Numbered from the stretch's first letter, positions 1 through 8,453 are shown. The stretch: 36,108 nucleotides of DNA from Cytophagales bacterium (GCA_020627945.1 JAHDFW010000017.1:1-36108), one strand, 5' to 3'. Notes: a model not told the origin generated them from the letters alone. Numbers and translations are program-made.

Positions 1-259
1 CAATAATACCAGCTCATAGGAGAGCCTGAAAGATAATGAGTATTGAGAGAGGTAAGAATATTCGTTGCAGAAGTTTCTGGCTAGAGTGAGGCTTTTACTT
101 AGTCTATTCACAATTGTGGAAAGCTTTATAGGCTGAAATGGAGTTTGGTAATAGAAATGAAATATAGAAAATAGAACTTAAAAAAGGTGTGTTTGTATTG
201 GTTTTAAGACCCAAATAAACAAGTAAAATAAACAATCAAAACAATTAAATTTTAAGAGA
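1..259. other. Leading non-coding stretch
   Basis: All three plus frames close within the first 29 bases (stops at 4-6, 17-19 and 27-29) and the minus strand is also broken by stops, so no gene is supported. The last few codons of an upstream plus-strand gene could end here, but too little remains to identify it. I see no clear TAnnTTTG promoter box before the ATG at 260. In related bacteria a Y-family polymerase gene often lies upstream of this kind of dnaE; that is only a guess for the missing neighbour. Confidence 0.4.
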
Positions 260-694
260 ATGAAAAACACATTAACAGCAGAAAGAACAAATGCTAAAAC
301 CAAAACAAATTCTAGAGTGGGAAAGGTAAAAGAAGTATACAAAGATTTAGATATGCTTCATAAAGCTCACGAACTAGTATTAATGGTTTATCAGGCATCC
401 AAATCTTTTCCAGAAGATGAAAAACTTGGATTGACGGCTCATTTTAGAAGAGAAGCGTTGTTGGTTACAGGTAATATCAGTGAGGGATACAAAAAACAAA
501 ATATTAAGGAGAAGTTGTCTCATATGCATAAAGCATGGGATTCCCTTGAGAAATGTCGTTACCTGTTTATCCTTACAGCGGATTTAGAATACCAGAATAA
601 CCAAAAAATGTATACTAAAATAGAGCGCCTTAGTGACATGCTTAACGCCTATTGTAAATCAGTGTTGAAATCGACACTTATGGCAAAAGCCTAA
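260..694 (+). CDS. Four-helix-bundle protein, S23/23S-IVS family
   Basis: A 144-residue protein matching the S23-type four-helix-bundle family (originally found in intervening sequences of 23S rRNA genes, but widespread as free-standing genes in Bacteroidota). Seen: a basic N-terminal tail (1-25), then the family pattern of an aromatic-Asp start (YKDLDM), the central FPEDEKLGLTAHFRREALL block around 50-70 and the NISEGYKK motif near 72-80, then amphipathic helices to the end. The biochemical role of the family is unsettled; an RNA- or nucleoprotein-binding role is usually assumed. It lies 209 bases upstream of the DnaE-family gene on the same strand, so co-transcription is possible but not shown. 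No rRNA gene is nearby. Confidence 0.85.
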   Translation: MKNTLTAERTNAKTKTNSRVGKVKEVYKDLDMLHKAHELVLMVYQASKSFPEDEKLGLTAHFRREALLVTGNISEGYKKQNIKEKLSHMHKAWDSLEKCRYLFILTADLEYQNNQKMYTKIERLSDMLNAYCKSVLKSTLMAKA

Positions 695-710
695 AGGGTT
701 CCGGATTATT

Positions 711-732
711 GGTATGTTGGTTAACATCCTTT
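711..732 (+). terminator. Weak hairpin after the S23-type gene
   Basis: ATGTT (714-718) and AACAT (723-727) form a short stem with a GGTT loop; the flanking GG (711-712) and CC (728-729) extend it past a bulged T. Only three T follow at 730-732, so it is a poor intrinsic terminator. It may be a weak terminator or attenuator between this gene and the polymerase gene. Confidence 0.25.
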
Positions 733-903
733 GAATATTAGAAATAGATTCAATCACGACTATTTAACTAAACTATACTATTCGCTAATCATTCAAATGA
801 TAGATCAATAGCCAATAACCGAAACCTAAATTTAAATTAAGATCAAGTTCAAAGATCAGGATCATAAGTAAAACAGAGTAAAAACTTTAATAATTGTCGG
901 GAT

Positions 904-3873
904 ATGTTGCTTAATAATCATTCATATTTTAGCCTTAAATATGGGATCAAATCACCTAAGGATTTGGTTCAAGTACTAGATGAATATCAGCATGAGCAGG
1001 TAGTTCTAACGGATATCAATAATACTTCAGGTGTTTTTTCTTTTGTCCAGGAAGCTAAAAGGAAAAAGAAGAAGCCCATCATAGGTGTTGATTTTCGAAA
1101 TGGGGGAGAGCAATGTTATGTAGGAATAGCGAAGAATCATTATGGTTTTCATGAGTTGAATAAACATTTGTCTAAACACTTACATGAGGAAGAGCCATTT
1201 GAGTCTTTAGCTCCACGTTTTATACATGCTTATATTATATACCCTATTTCGAATATACCCGATCGTGCGTTGAAGGATTATGAATATATAGGAGTAAAAC
1301 CTCATGAAGTTAATAATCTGATTTTGCCTAAATGGGATGAGTTACGAGATAAAATGGTTGTTTTAGCTACTGCTACTTTTACTAAAAAATCCGATTTTAA
1401 TCTTCATCGTTTATTGAGAGCAATGGATTTAAATACGCTGTTAGATAAACTAAACCCTGATGATCATGGTGATGAAACGGATTTGTTCTATTCAGGAAAT
1501 GCCTTACAAGCTATTTATAGAAGCTTCCCGCATATTATTGAAAATACTCAAATGATTTTGGACAATTGTACGTTTGATTTTGAGTTTAACAAAAACAGAA
1601 ACCCAGTTACCTATACAGGTACAGAAGAGGGGGACCATCAGCTTATGTTGAGGCTGTGCAGGGAAGGAATTCAATATCGGTATAAAGAGTTGACCCCTAA
1701 GATAGAGGAGCGAATTAGAAAGGAGTTAGATACAATCCAAAAAATGGGTTTTACTTCATATTTCTTGATCAATTGGGATATTATAGCTTATGCGCGTAGT
1801 AGAGGCTTTTATTATGTAGGAAGAGGAAGTGGAGCGAATAGTATTATAGCTTATTTGTTACGAATAACAGATGTAGACCCTGTAGAGTTAGATTTATATT
1901 TTGAACGATTTATAAACCTCTTTCGAAAGTCACCACCTGATTTTGATATTGATTTTTCATGGACGGATCGGGATGAAATTTATAATTACATTTTCAAAAA
2001 ATTCCCTAATGTGTCGTTGCTTGCAAATTACCAGACATTTCAAAGCAAATCGTCCATAAGACAGTTGGGGAAAGTATTTGGACTACCTCCTTCAGAGATT
2101 GAGAAAGTCCAATATGTGGAAACCATGGAGGAGTATAAGGAGCTGGATAAGGTGCAAAAAATCATCTTTCAATATTCCTTGTTGCTACACGATATGCCTA
2201 GTCATTTAGGTATTCACGCCAGCGGCGTTTTGATTTCGGAGCAGCCTATGCACCAATATTCGGCGACTTATATGCCTCCTAAGGGTTATCCGACTGTTCA
2301 ATTTGATATGGTAGTAGCAGAAGACATCGGTCTTCATAAATTTGATATTCTGAGTCAACGGGGTTTGGGAAAGATAAAGGATGCACTAGAAGTGATTCGA
2401 AAGAATAACCCTTCTGATGAAATAATCGATATTCATGATGTAAAGTCGTTTGTTGATGATGATAAAGTGAAGAGGTTATTACGAGAAGGAGAAGCTATTG
2501 GGTGTTTTTATGTTGAGTCTCCTGCAATGAGGATGCTATTAAAAAAACTAAGAGACGATACTTATTTGGGGTTGGTAGCGGCAAGTTCTATTATTAGACC
2601 AGGTGTATCTAAATCTGGAATGATGAGGGAGTATATTTTGAGGCGAAGAGAGCCTGAACGAAGGAAACAAGCTCATCCAGTGCTTAGTAATATCATGCCA
2701 GATACCTATGGAATTATGGTCTATCAGGAAGATGTAATTAAGGTTGCACATTATTTTGCTGGGTTGACATTGGGAGAAGCGGATGTTTTGAGAAGGGGAA
2801 TGGCAGGTAAATATCGCTCGCGGGAGGAGTTTCAGGGAGTGAAAGATACCTTTTTTAAAAATTGCAAAGAGAAAGGTCATGATGAAAAACTAACTAAGGA
2901 GGTTTGGCACCAAACAGAAAGTTTTGCTGGTTATGCTTTTGCAAAAGGACATTCTGCCTCTTATGCTATAGAAAGCTATCAATGCTTATACTTGAAAGCT
3001 TACTATCCACTGGAGTATATGGTAAGTGTAATAAATAACTTTGGAGGTTTTTACAGAACTGAATTTTATATCCATGAGGCTCGTATGCTTGGTGCAGCTA
3101 TTCATGCTCCATGTGTTTTTAAAAGTGGGAGGATGACCATTATAGAAGAAAAGGATATTTACCTAGGTTTACATATGATTTCGGATCTAGGTATAGATGT
3201 AGTAAGTATCATTTTAGAGCAACGTGTTTTATCTCCTTTTATTGATTTTTATGACTTTCTGGATCGGACAAATATATCATTAGAACAAACTCGTTCTTTG
3301 ATTCTTGTAGGTGCATTTCGTCGATTGACAGAAAACCGTAAAGAACTGCTGTGGCAGTCACACTTCTATTTTCATAATACTACTAAAGATGTTTATCAAA
3401 CGAACAGGCTTTTTGAGCCAGAAAGAAATGTGGTGGAAGTACCTGAAATTGATGATGATGAACTGGAAAAATCTTTAGATCAGATTCAGTACTTAGGTTT
3501 TCCGCTGTGTTCACCGTATAGTTTGATTGAGGAGCATTATCTAACGCATTATCCTTTGGTAGGCCGTGAGTTGAATGAGTATGTAGGAATGAATATTAAA
3601 ATGCTAGGGTATATGGTCTCGATAAAAAGGACGAATACAAGTGGAAATGAACGTATGAATTTTGGAACCTTTATAGACATGGAAGGAAAGGTTTTTGATA
3701 CAGTACATTTTCCACAGGTGGCTCGAAAATTCCCATTTAGAGGTAGGGGAGTATACCTTGTCGAAGGAAAGGTGACCGAAGAGTATAACTTTGTTAGTTT
3801 GGAGGTAAATAGGCTTGAAAAAATTCCATATAGATCAGCAGCTGAAAAGCAAACGATTAAGAAAGCTAGTTGA
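904..3873 (+). CDS. DNA polymerase III alpha-family protein, short (DnaE2/error-prone type)
   Basis: A 989-residue C-family polymerase, shorter than a replicative DnaE (about 1150-1450 aa) and in the range of the accessory, error-prone DnaE group. Domains: PHP (about 1-210), starting NNHSYFSLKYG, where an Asn replaces the first His of the usual HxH metal motif, so the PHP site is probably inactive; palm with GRGSGANS (306-313), PDFDIDF with Asp346, Asp348 and Asp350, and KFD with Asp481, so the three catalytic aspartates are present; fingers with the AKGHSASYA block; helix-hairpin-helix region about 770-810; OB fold about 895-975. No beta-clamp motif is obvious at the C terminus. Related bacteria often pair this gene with a Y-family polymerase and LexA for translesion synthesis; neither partner is in the window, so mutagenic function is inference. 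Confidence 0.88.
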   Translation: MLLNNHSYFSLKYGIKSPKDLVQVLDEYQHEQVVLTDINNTSGVFSFVQEAKRKKKKPIIGVDFRNGGEQCYVGIAKNHYGFHELNKHLSKHLHEEEPFESLAPRFIHAYIIYPISNIPDRALKDYEYIGVKPHEVNNLILPKWDELRDKMVVLATATFTKKSDFNLHRLLRAMDLNTLLDKLNPDDHGDETDLFYSGNALQAIYRSFPHIIENTQMILDNCTFDFEFNKNRNPVTYTGTEEGDHQLMLRLCREGIQYRYKELTPKIEERIRKELDTIQKMGFTSYFLINWDIIAYARSRGFYYVGRGSGANSIIAYLLRITDVDPVELDLYFERFINLFRKSPPDFDIDFSWTDRDEIYNYIFKKFPNVSLLANYQTFQSKSSIRQLGKVFGLPPSEIEKVQYVETMEEYKELDKVQKIIFQYSLLLHDMPSHLGIHASGVLISEQPMHQYSATYMPPKGYPTVQFDMVVAEDIGLHKFDILSQRGLGKIKDALEVIRKNNPSDEIIDIHDVKSFVDDDKVKRLLREGEAIGCFYVESPAMRMLLKKLRDDTYLGLVAASSIIRPGVSKSGMMREYILRRREPERRKQAHPVLSNIMPDTYGIMVYQEDVIKVAHYFAGLTLGEADVLRRGMAGKYRSREEFQGVKDTFFKNCKEKGHDEKLTKEVWHQTESFAGYAFAKGHSASYAIESYQCLYLKAYYPLEYMVSVINNFGGFYRTEFYIHEARMLGAAIHAPCVFKSGRMTIIEEKDIYLGLHMISDLGIDVVSIILEQRVLSPFIDFYDFLDRTNISLEQTRSLILVGAFRRLTENRKELLWQSHFYFHNTTKDVYQTNRLFEPERNVVEVPEIDDDELEKSLDQIQYLGFPLCSPYSLIEEHYLTHYPLVGRELNEYVGMNIKMLGYMVSIKRTNTSGNERMNFGTFIDMEGKVFDTVHFPQVARKFPFRGRGVYLVEGKVTEEYNFVSLEVNRLEKIPYRSAAEKQTIKKAS

Positions 3874-4051
3874 TAAGAGAAACTGAAATTGCAATGGAGT
3901 CATATTTGACACTAAAATAAGTATGCAAAGCTGAATATATTTGTTTTGAAGAAGTATGAGCTGTTTTTGTTGTATCTTGTTACTACTCAGTAAGTTTAAG
4001 ACATGAGGAATGAAAAAGTGATTAGATTTCTAAAAACTTAACTTACAGAAG

Positions 4052-4082
4052 TTGGTGATCCTGATCAATTTGCCTACTTTTG
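4052..4082 (+). promoter_or_regulatory. Bacteroidota-type promoter for the 128-aa secreted protein
   Basis: The -7 box TACTTTTG (4075-4082) matches TAnnTTTG exactly. A partial -33 box (TTG at 4052-4054) lies 20 bases upstream, within the usual spacing. The predicted start near 4087 gives a leader of about 53 bases before the ATG at 4140. Confidence 0.6.
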
Positions 4083-4139
4083 CGACCGTTTTAACGTATT
4101 AAATAAATTAAATTTTAACCATTATAACTATTAAAAACT

Positions 4140-4526
4140 ATGAGAAATTTCACTAAATTTTTCTTCGCTTTATTATTTGTTGCAGTTGCAGCAGCCAATG
4201 TACAAGCGCAAAACGATCCTTTCAAAAAAGCTGAGAAAATAGCTCGTATGGATCCAAAAATTAAGGATGCAATCGCTGAATTAAGAACTCAAGGACAAGT
4301 ACTAGATTTCGTTACTACTGAAATCTCTGAAACTGAGATTTGTACTACAAGTGCTGATGGAAACTCTACACTTTGCCAAAAGTTGTTCGATGTAACTTTC
4401 CAATTTAAGTACAAGCAAACTGGTAATGTTGTAATCAACTATCTAGTTCCTCCAACAAAACTAGTAGCCTTAGTATCTACATCTGAAGGAGACGAAAGAG
4501 TATTGGGTGTAACACGCACGTTCTAA
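4140..4526 (+). CDS. Secreted protein of unknown function, 128 aa
   Basis: Family not recognised. A clear Sec signal peptide (1-24) has a hydrophobic core (FFALLFVAVAAA) and probable cleavage after VQAQ. The mature protein is about 104 residues, with a helical, charged start and then probable beta strands. Two cysteines, Cys68 and Cys79, flank a TTSADGNSTL loop and could form a disulfide. The gene stands alone: consensus promoter upstream, strong terminator 36 bases after the stop, divergent or convergent neighbours. That arrangement suits a well-expressed periplasmic or secreted product, but expression level is inference. No lipobox or T9SS C-terminal domain is present. Confidence 0.75.
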   Translation: MRNFTKFFFALLFVAVAAANVQAQNDPFKKAEKIARMDPKIKDAIAELRTQGQVLDFVTTEISETEICTTSADGNSTLCQKLFDVTFQFKYKQTGNVVINYLVPPTKLVALVSTSEGDERVLGVTRTF

Positions 4527-4561
4527 TTCGAAGAACCTACTAAATACTAAAATTAATTTTA

Positions 4562-4599
4562 AAGCCGCTTGTTAACTGTTGTTAGCAAGCGGCTTTTTT
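4562..4599 (+). terminator. Strong Rho-independent terminator
   Basis: AAGCCGCTTG (4562-4571) pairs with CAAGCGGCTT (4586-4595). The pairing continues inward (TTAAC with GTTAG, one wobble) to a TGTT tetraloop, giving about 15 pairs, followed by a T-run to 4599. It ends the 128-aa secreted-protein gene. On the other strand it follows the phosphatase gene with a shorter T stretch, so it may act in both directions. Confidence 0.92.
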
Positions 4600-4608
4600 G
4601 TGCTTAGC

Positions 4609-5790
4609 TTAATAGAAATCAAAATCTTCTTGCAAGGTTTTGAATTGCAATCCTACCACGCTAACGTCATCAGTTTGTTCCAGATCTCCTTTCCAAGAGT
4701 TAAAAGTAGTTTCTAAAACTTGAACTTGCTGATACATCGGTAAACCTGAAATTGATTGTATTAAAGATCTAAATTTTGGTCGGTTAAATTTCTTACCGTC
4801 TTCACCTCCAAATTGATCGGTAAATCCATCCGTAAAAAAGTATAATAGATCACTTTCGTTTGCATTAAACTGATTAACACTAAATACCTTTTTACTCTTG
4901 CCGTCAAAACCAACGCCAAATCTATTTGGTTTTAGTTCTTCAAATTCACCATTCTTTATCAGTAGTACAGGCCTATTAGCAGAAGCAACTTTACACTTGC
5001 CAGATTTAATATCATACGTTAGAAATGCGATGTCCATTCCATCTAAAAGATTATCATTAGTACCAGGCTTTTTTAATGCAAAAGTTAGCTCTTTATCAAG
5101 TTGATGAAGAACTTTTGCCGGGTTAAAAATCTTTTGTTTGATGATTATGTCACGTAGAAAAACATTACCAAGCATTGATATAAATGCTCCAGGAACACCA
5201 TGACCAGTACAGTCGGCAAGAGCAATAAAAACCTTGCCTTGCTCACAATGATAAAAATAGAAATCACCACTAACAATATCCTTCGCTTGATTGAATACGA
5301 AGGCATCCATAAAATGTTCTTTCAACAGATCAAGTTCAGGTAAGAATACATTTTGCAAACGTTGCGCATAACGTATAGATGATTCTAAGTCTGCCTGTTG
5401 TTGCATTATGTCCTCGTTCTTTCTTCGAATAGATTGTTCCACACGATTCTTTTCTGAAACATCTACACCGATTCCGACAACAGTATTGTCTGGCCCAGGA
5501 GATGTACTCCATAAGAAATCACGCTTTTTGCAAAAAGCATCGTTAATTGAATTCTCAAAAGGATTGGTAGACTTACTGATAAGTTTACTTTGTACAACGG
5601 TTTTGGCGACTAAACCCAAATCGTAACTATCTCTTGTTTTGATATACCAATTATTACCTAATAAATCTTTGGCTTCAAAACCAAGAATCTTTTTTACCGA
5701 AGGACTTACATAAGTAACATTTGCACTTTGATCCATGATTAGAACCAAGTTGTTGGTTTGCTCGAGTATTATTGAATCTAATTCTCCCAT
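4609..5790 (-). CDS. PAS domain plus SpoIIE/PP2C-type serine phosphatase
   Basis: A 393-residue cytoplasmic signalling protein with no transmembrane segment. PAS sensor about 5-112 (opening with ILEQTNNLVLIMD and ending in a PAC-like GIGVDVSEKNR), a coiled-coil linker about 113-150, and a SpoIIE-type PP2C phosphatase about 155-390. Metal-binding aspartates are visible in SGDFY (Asp176), ALADCTGHG (Asp193), FFTDGFTD and the C-terminal TDDVSVVG. Such proteins usually dephosphorylate a Ser-phosphorylated anti-anti-sigma (STAS) protein, controlling partner switching; no STAS or HATPase gene is in the window, so the target is unknown. The gene is single and convergent with the secreted-protein gene. 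Confidence 0.88.
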   Translation of the reverse strand: MGELDSIILEQTNNLVLIMDQSANVTYVSPSVKKILGFEAKDLLGNNWYIKTRDSYDLGLVAKTVVQSKLISKSTNPFENSINDAFCKKRDFLWSTSPGPDNTVVGIGVDVSEKNRVEQSIRRKNEDIMQQQADLESSIRYAQRLQNVFLPELDLLKEHFMDAFVFNQAKDIVSGDFYFYHCEQGKVFIALADCTGHGVPGAFISMLGNVFLRDIIIKQKIFNPAKVLHQLDKELTFALKKPGTNDNLLDGMDIAFLTYDIKSGKCKVASANRPVLLIKNGEFEELKPNRFGVGFDGKSKKVFSVNQFNANESDLLYFFTDGFTDQFGGEDGKKFNRPKFRSLIQSISGLPMYQQVQVLETTFNSWKGDLEQTDDVSVVGLQFKTLQEDFDFY

Positions 5791-5810
5791 GACTTTGGCT
5801 GATTTATGTT

Positions 5811-5822
5811 GTTCCGAAGAAC
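5811..5822 (-). promoter_or_regulatory. Small UUCG-loop hairpin in the phosphatase leader
   Basis: Read on the minus strand this is GTTC-TTCG-GAAC, a 4-bp stem closed by C-G around a UUCG tetraloop, 20 bases upstream of the ATG at 5790. The loop type is unusually stable, but the stem is short, so function is uncertain. Confidence 0.3.
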
Positions 5823-5921
5823 GTTTGAGATGTATTTAGGCTTTTAAATGATTAGAGTATAAGAAAGAAAAACAGGTGCTATCGATTAGATGCAACAGAT
5901 GTGCATACAAAACCTCTGTTT

Positions 5922-5941
5922 AATGGACATGACCGTCCATT
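5922..5941. promoter_or_regulatory. Perfect inverted repeat, candidate operator
   Basis: AATGGAC (5922-5928) and GTCCATT (5935-5941) are perfect 7-base arms around ATGACC. It lies about 130 bases upstream of the phosphatase gene, in the 287-base gap to the SUI1 gene. The size suits a dimeric regulator site, but no regulator gene is adjacent and there is no T-run. Confidence 0.35.
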
Positions 5942-6077
5942 TGGTAATATTAATATGATTCTTTCTTGTAATCATTTGATCACAAATGTAGTAGGGGGGA
6001 TTTAAACTCCAAATAAAATTTTGGTTTTCTCGATGAACGAGAAAAATAGTTGAAATTTGAGCAGTTGAGTTTAGAAC

Positions 6078-6410
6078 TTATTTGGTTCGGGAATAACCTT
6101 CCTTTTTAAGAATTTCAACTACCTTTTTCACGTGGTCTCCTTGCACAAGGATTTCTCCATCTTTAGTAGAACCTCCAACACCACATTTACTTTTTAGAAG
6201 CTTGCCTAATGCTTTCATATCATCTTCAGATCCTTCGAAAGCAAGCACGACCGTAGTTGGTTTACCACCTCTACGTTCCATGCGTACCCGCAGTTCTTGT
6301 GCGGAAGGTTCCAGGGTTTCTACTTCTTCATTTCCTTCGTAGTCGTACTCAAAATCATCGCTTGTTGAGTAAACTATATCTACGCGGTTCTTTTTGTTTT
6401 TACGTGCCAT
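6078..6410 (-). CDS. SUI1/eIF1-like translation factor, YciH family
   Basis: A 110-residue protein. The C-terminal half (about 38-108) is the SUI1/eIF1 fold: RVRMERRGGKPTTVV, then the GVGGSTKDGEILVQGDH block that is the family hallmark, then a helix and KKEGY. Residues 1-35 are a charged low-complexity extension (basic start, then acidic). Bacterial YciH proteins bind the small ribosomal subunit and affect initiation fidelity, but are not essential. The ATG at 6410 is supported by a TACCTTTG promoter box only seven bases upstream, which implies an almost leaderless mRNA. It is transcribed alone. Confidence 0.9.
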   Translation of the reverse strand: MARKNKKNRVDIVYSTSDDFEYDYEGNEEVETLEPSAQELRVRMERRGGKPTTVVLAFEGSEDDMKALGKLLKSKCGVGGSTKDGEILVQGDHVKKVVEILKKEGYSRTK

Positions 6411-6417
6411 GGTGTTG

Positions 6418-6425
6418 CAAAGGTA
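6418..6425 (-). promoter_or_regulatory. -7 promoter box of the SUI1 gene, very short leader
   Basis: TACCTTTG on the minus strand, identical to the SRP RNA -7 box. With the same four-base distance to the RNA start, transcription would begin about three bases before the ATG. No good TTTG -33 box is visible. Confidence 0.55.
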
Positions 6426-6453
6426 GTGAAAGTGTTTGTAAAATTAATATGTA

Positions 6454-7320
6454 CTAGTGCATCGCATCTCTTCTTTTTGACCAAACCAGGTCCACCATTG
6501 GGAAAATAGAAATGTCTTTGCCAAAGGGGTAATTGCCAAATGTAGCAAGGTAGCCTATATTAAAATACAAGTTATGTCGGTTTTCAGTGGATTTAATATG
6601 AATCGGGTAAAAAGTTTTTTGGTGCAGAAATACGTTACTATGGTTCTGAGCCAAAAAATAGACGTCCAAATCGAACCTTAAGCTTCTATTTAAAACCCTT
6701 TTTATTAAGTTGTTTTCCTTTCTTTTAGGGCCCCACTTATTAATGATTAGCGATCCGCCAACATCGAACAATACGTTGTTATGATAGATGGATGTTTCAG
6801 GGTATAAAATAGGATAATCTATAGTAACCATAGTATTATTCCCAAAACCTTTCGAATAGGTAACCGAAATTCGCTCATGGAACACTATTCGTTCGTTCAG
6901 GTTAAATTCGCCTTTCGCATTATGTGAAAAAAGTAATTCAGTTTTGAAATTAAAGAACCGTGGAACCTCTGTTTTGAAAGGTATCAATCCACCTGGTCCT
7001 CTTCTTGAAATTGTTTTGAGTAATGGAGTAGGGTAACTAATTGAATGTTGAGATGCTATTGAAAGTTTAGGTCCACATTTCCATTGTTTTTTAATGCCAA
7101 CATTTGGGTTGACAACATTTGCTAAAATATTAGTATTTATCTCAAAACCACTCCCTATTCCTAATCGAGAACGTTGAAAAAGACCTATTTGTTTTTCCCT
7201 CCCTCTTAATGCGTAAGCTGTCTTTCCAGCCCATGGATGTTGACCATTAACCGTAAGATCACAAAAGATTGTTGTTGCGATCAATAATACAAGACGATAT
7301 GTGTTATTCCGATTTATCAA
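6454..7320 (-). CDS. Putative outer-membrane or secreted protein, unknown family
   Basis: A 288-residue protein with a signal peptide (about 1-26, hydrophobic RLVLLIATTIFCDLTV, cut near NGQ). The rest alternates polar and aromatic residues in many short strands (HNLYFNIGYLATFG, FPMVDLVWS), suggesting a beta-barrel or beta-rich envelope protein; no named family recognised. It starts with TTG (7318-7320), overlapping the TGA stop of the upstream EEP lipoprotein gene (TTGA), so the two are probably translationally coupled. No earlier in-frame start is available and the signal peptide begins at this codon. The last residues (RRDAMH) lack a typical aromatic barrel end. Confidence 0.6.
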   Translation of the reverse strand: MINRNNTYRLVLLIATTIFCDLTVNGQHPWAGKTAYALRGREKQIGLFQRSRLGIGSGFEINTNILANVVNPNVGIKKQWKCGPKLSIASQHSISYPTPLLKTISRRGPGGLIPFKTEVPRFFNFKTELLFSHNAKGEFNLNERIVFHERISVTYSKGFGNNTMVTIDYPILYPETSIYHNNVLFDVGGSLIINKWGPKRKENNLIKRVLNRSLRFDLDVYFLAQNHSNVFLHQKTFYPIHIKSTENRHNLYFNIGYLATFGNYPFGKDISIFPMVDLVWSKRRDAMH

Positions 7321-8453
7321 TACTTAAAAATTACAGTCATTGGTGCATGATCGGACAAAGGCATAGTTGGCACTCCAGTAATGGAACTGTCCTGATGGAC
7401 AACACCACTTTTATCTACAAACTCTCCATTGGTAAATAGATGATCCAATTTACGATTCCAATATCCATTTTGATCAGAAGTATATGTATAATAAGAGGCA
7501 TTGTTAGCTTGATAATCATCCAATTTAACAGCAGGTAAATAATCTTCGTAGTACTCGGTCATCCAACCAATTTGTTCTGTGAAGTCGTCTGGTGGGAAAT
7601 CTGGGTCACAATTTTTGTTGTCATCAAAGTCGGTAAGGGTAGTAGATCCTGGAGGAATATTATTGAAATCTCCACCTCCAATAAATGTTCTTCCCTCATT
7701 CGAAAGACTGTCAAACGCTTCTTTAAAGATGTTTAATTGTTGTTGTTTAGTATCATCTTGGGCCCAAGCAGAAGCATGAATATTCAATAGGTCCAATTCT
7801 TTTCCATCCTGTGGTTCAATAGTACATTGTAAGTAACATCTTCTTAAATAAAAATAACGAGTTGCTGCAGCTTGATCCTCGATCAATGGTAAAGCTATTC
7901 TCTTTGCATCTGAAATTGGCCATTTAGAAAAAATGGCAATTCCAGTATTCATTCTTCCATGTCCGTCGCTAGGTACAAAATCAGCTTTCCAATTAGGTGC
8001 ATAAACGCCATAATTCAAATTGGTTTCATCTAAGAGGTATTGCATTTGATCCATGTATACCGATCGTTTTGAATTGATGTCTATTTCTTGAATGTAAAGT
8101 ATATCCGGATTTACAAGTTTGATGTAATCAACAACTTTTTTCATGTTGTCATTTACTTCTTCCTGGTTCATTAAAGTTCGGTCTCCATAGCAATCCCAAT
8201 AAAACCCAATCCGACCACCGCCAAAACGAATATTCCAATTCATGATATTCAGTTCAGAATTAGTAGGGATATTAGTTGATTTTAACTCTGTAGCTTGGTA
8301 TTCGTAAATTTCGTATTTGGTATTATCTATTTTGACATGAAACGGGTTGCATGAAAATCCTATTGTAGACAAAAGTAATACTATTATCAAGTATGTGATT
8401 TTAGTTGATTTAATAGTATGTGTTAATAAGAAATCCACTATGGTTAGTTTCAT
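7317..8453 (-). CDS. Endonuclease/exonuclease/phosphatase (EEP) family lipoprotein
   Basis: A 378-residue protein of the DNase I-like EEP fold. Motifs: MNWNIRFGGG (Asn74), ILYIQEID (catalytic Glu123), GGGDFNNIPPG (Asp/Asn pair), and the C-terminal SDHAPMTVIF (Asp-His). The set is complete, so it should be active on a phosphodiester or phosphomonoester; whether DNA, nucleotide or lipid headgroup cannot be told. The N terminus has a basic lead, a hydrophobic stretch (about 20-31) and a lipobox-like GFSC (Cys35), so a lipoprotein is likely. A TATATTTG box lies 11 bases upstream of the ATG. Coupled by a 4-base overlap to the next gene. Confidence 0.85.
   Translation of the reverse strand: MKLTIVDFLLTHTIKSTKITYLIIVLLLSTIGFSCNPFHVKIDNTKYEIYEYQATELKSTNIPTNSELNIMNWNIRFGGGRIGFYWDCYGDRTLMNQEEVNDNMKKVVDYIKLVNPDILYIQEIDINSKRSVYMDQMQYLLDETNLNYGVYAPNWKADFVPSDGHGRMNTGIAIFSKWPISDAKRIALPLIEDQAAATRYFYLRRCYLQCTIEPQDGKELDLLNIHASAWAQDDTKQQQLNIFKEAFDSLSNEGRTFIGGGDFNNIPPGSTTLTDFDDNKNCDPDFPPDDFTEQIGWMTEYYEDYLPAVKLDDYQANNASYYTYTSDQNGYWNRKLDHLFTNGEFVDKSGVVHQDSSITGVPTMPLSDHAPMTVIFKY

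Noticed and set aside
1-29. C-terminal end of an upstream polymerase gene
   Set aside because: At most eight codons before a stop; not enough to support any identification.
2548-2880. 110-codon minus-strand open frame inside the polymerase gene
   Set aside because: Antisense shadow of a well-supported polymerase; composition is not protein-like.
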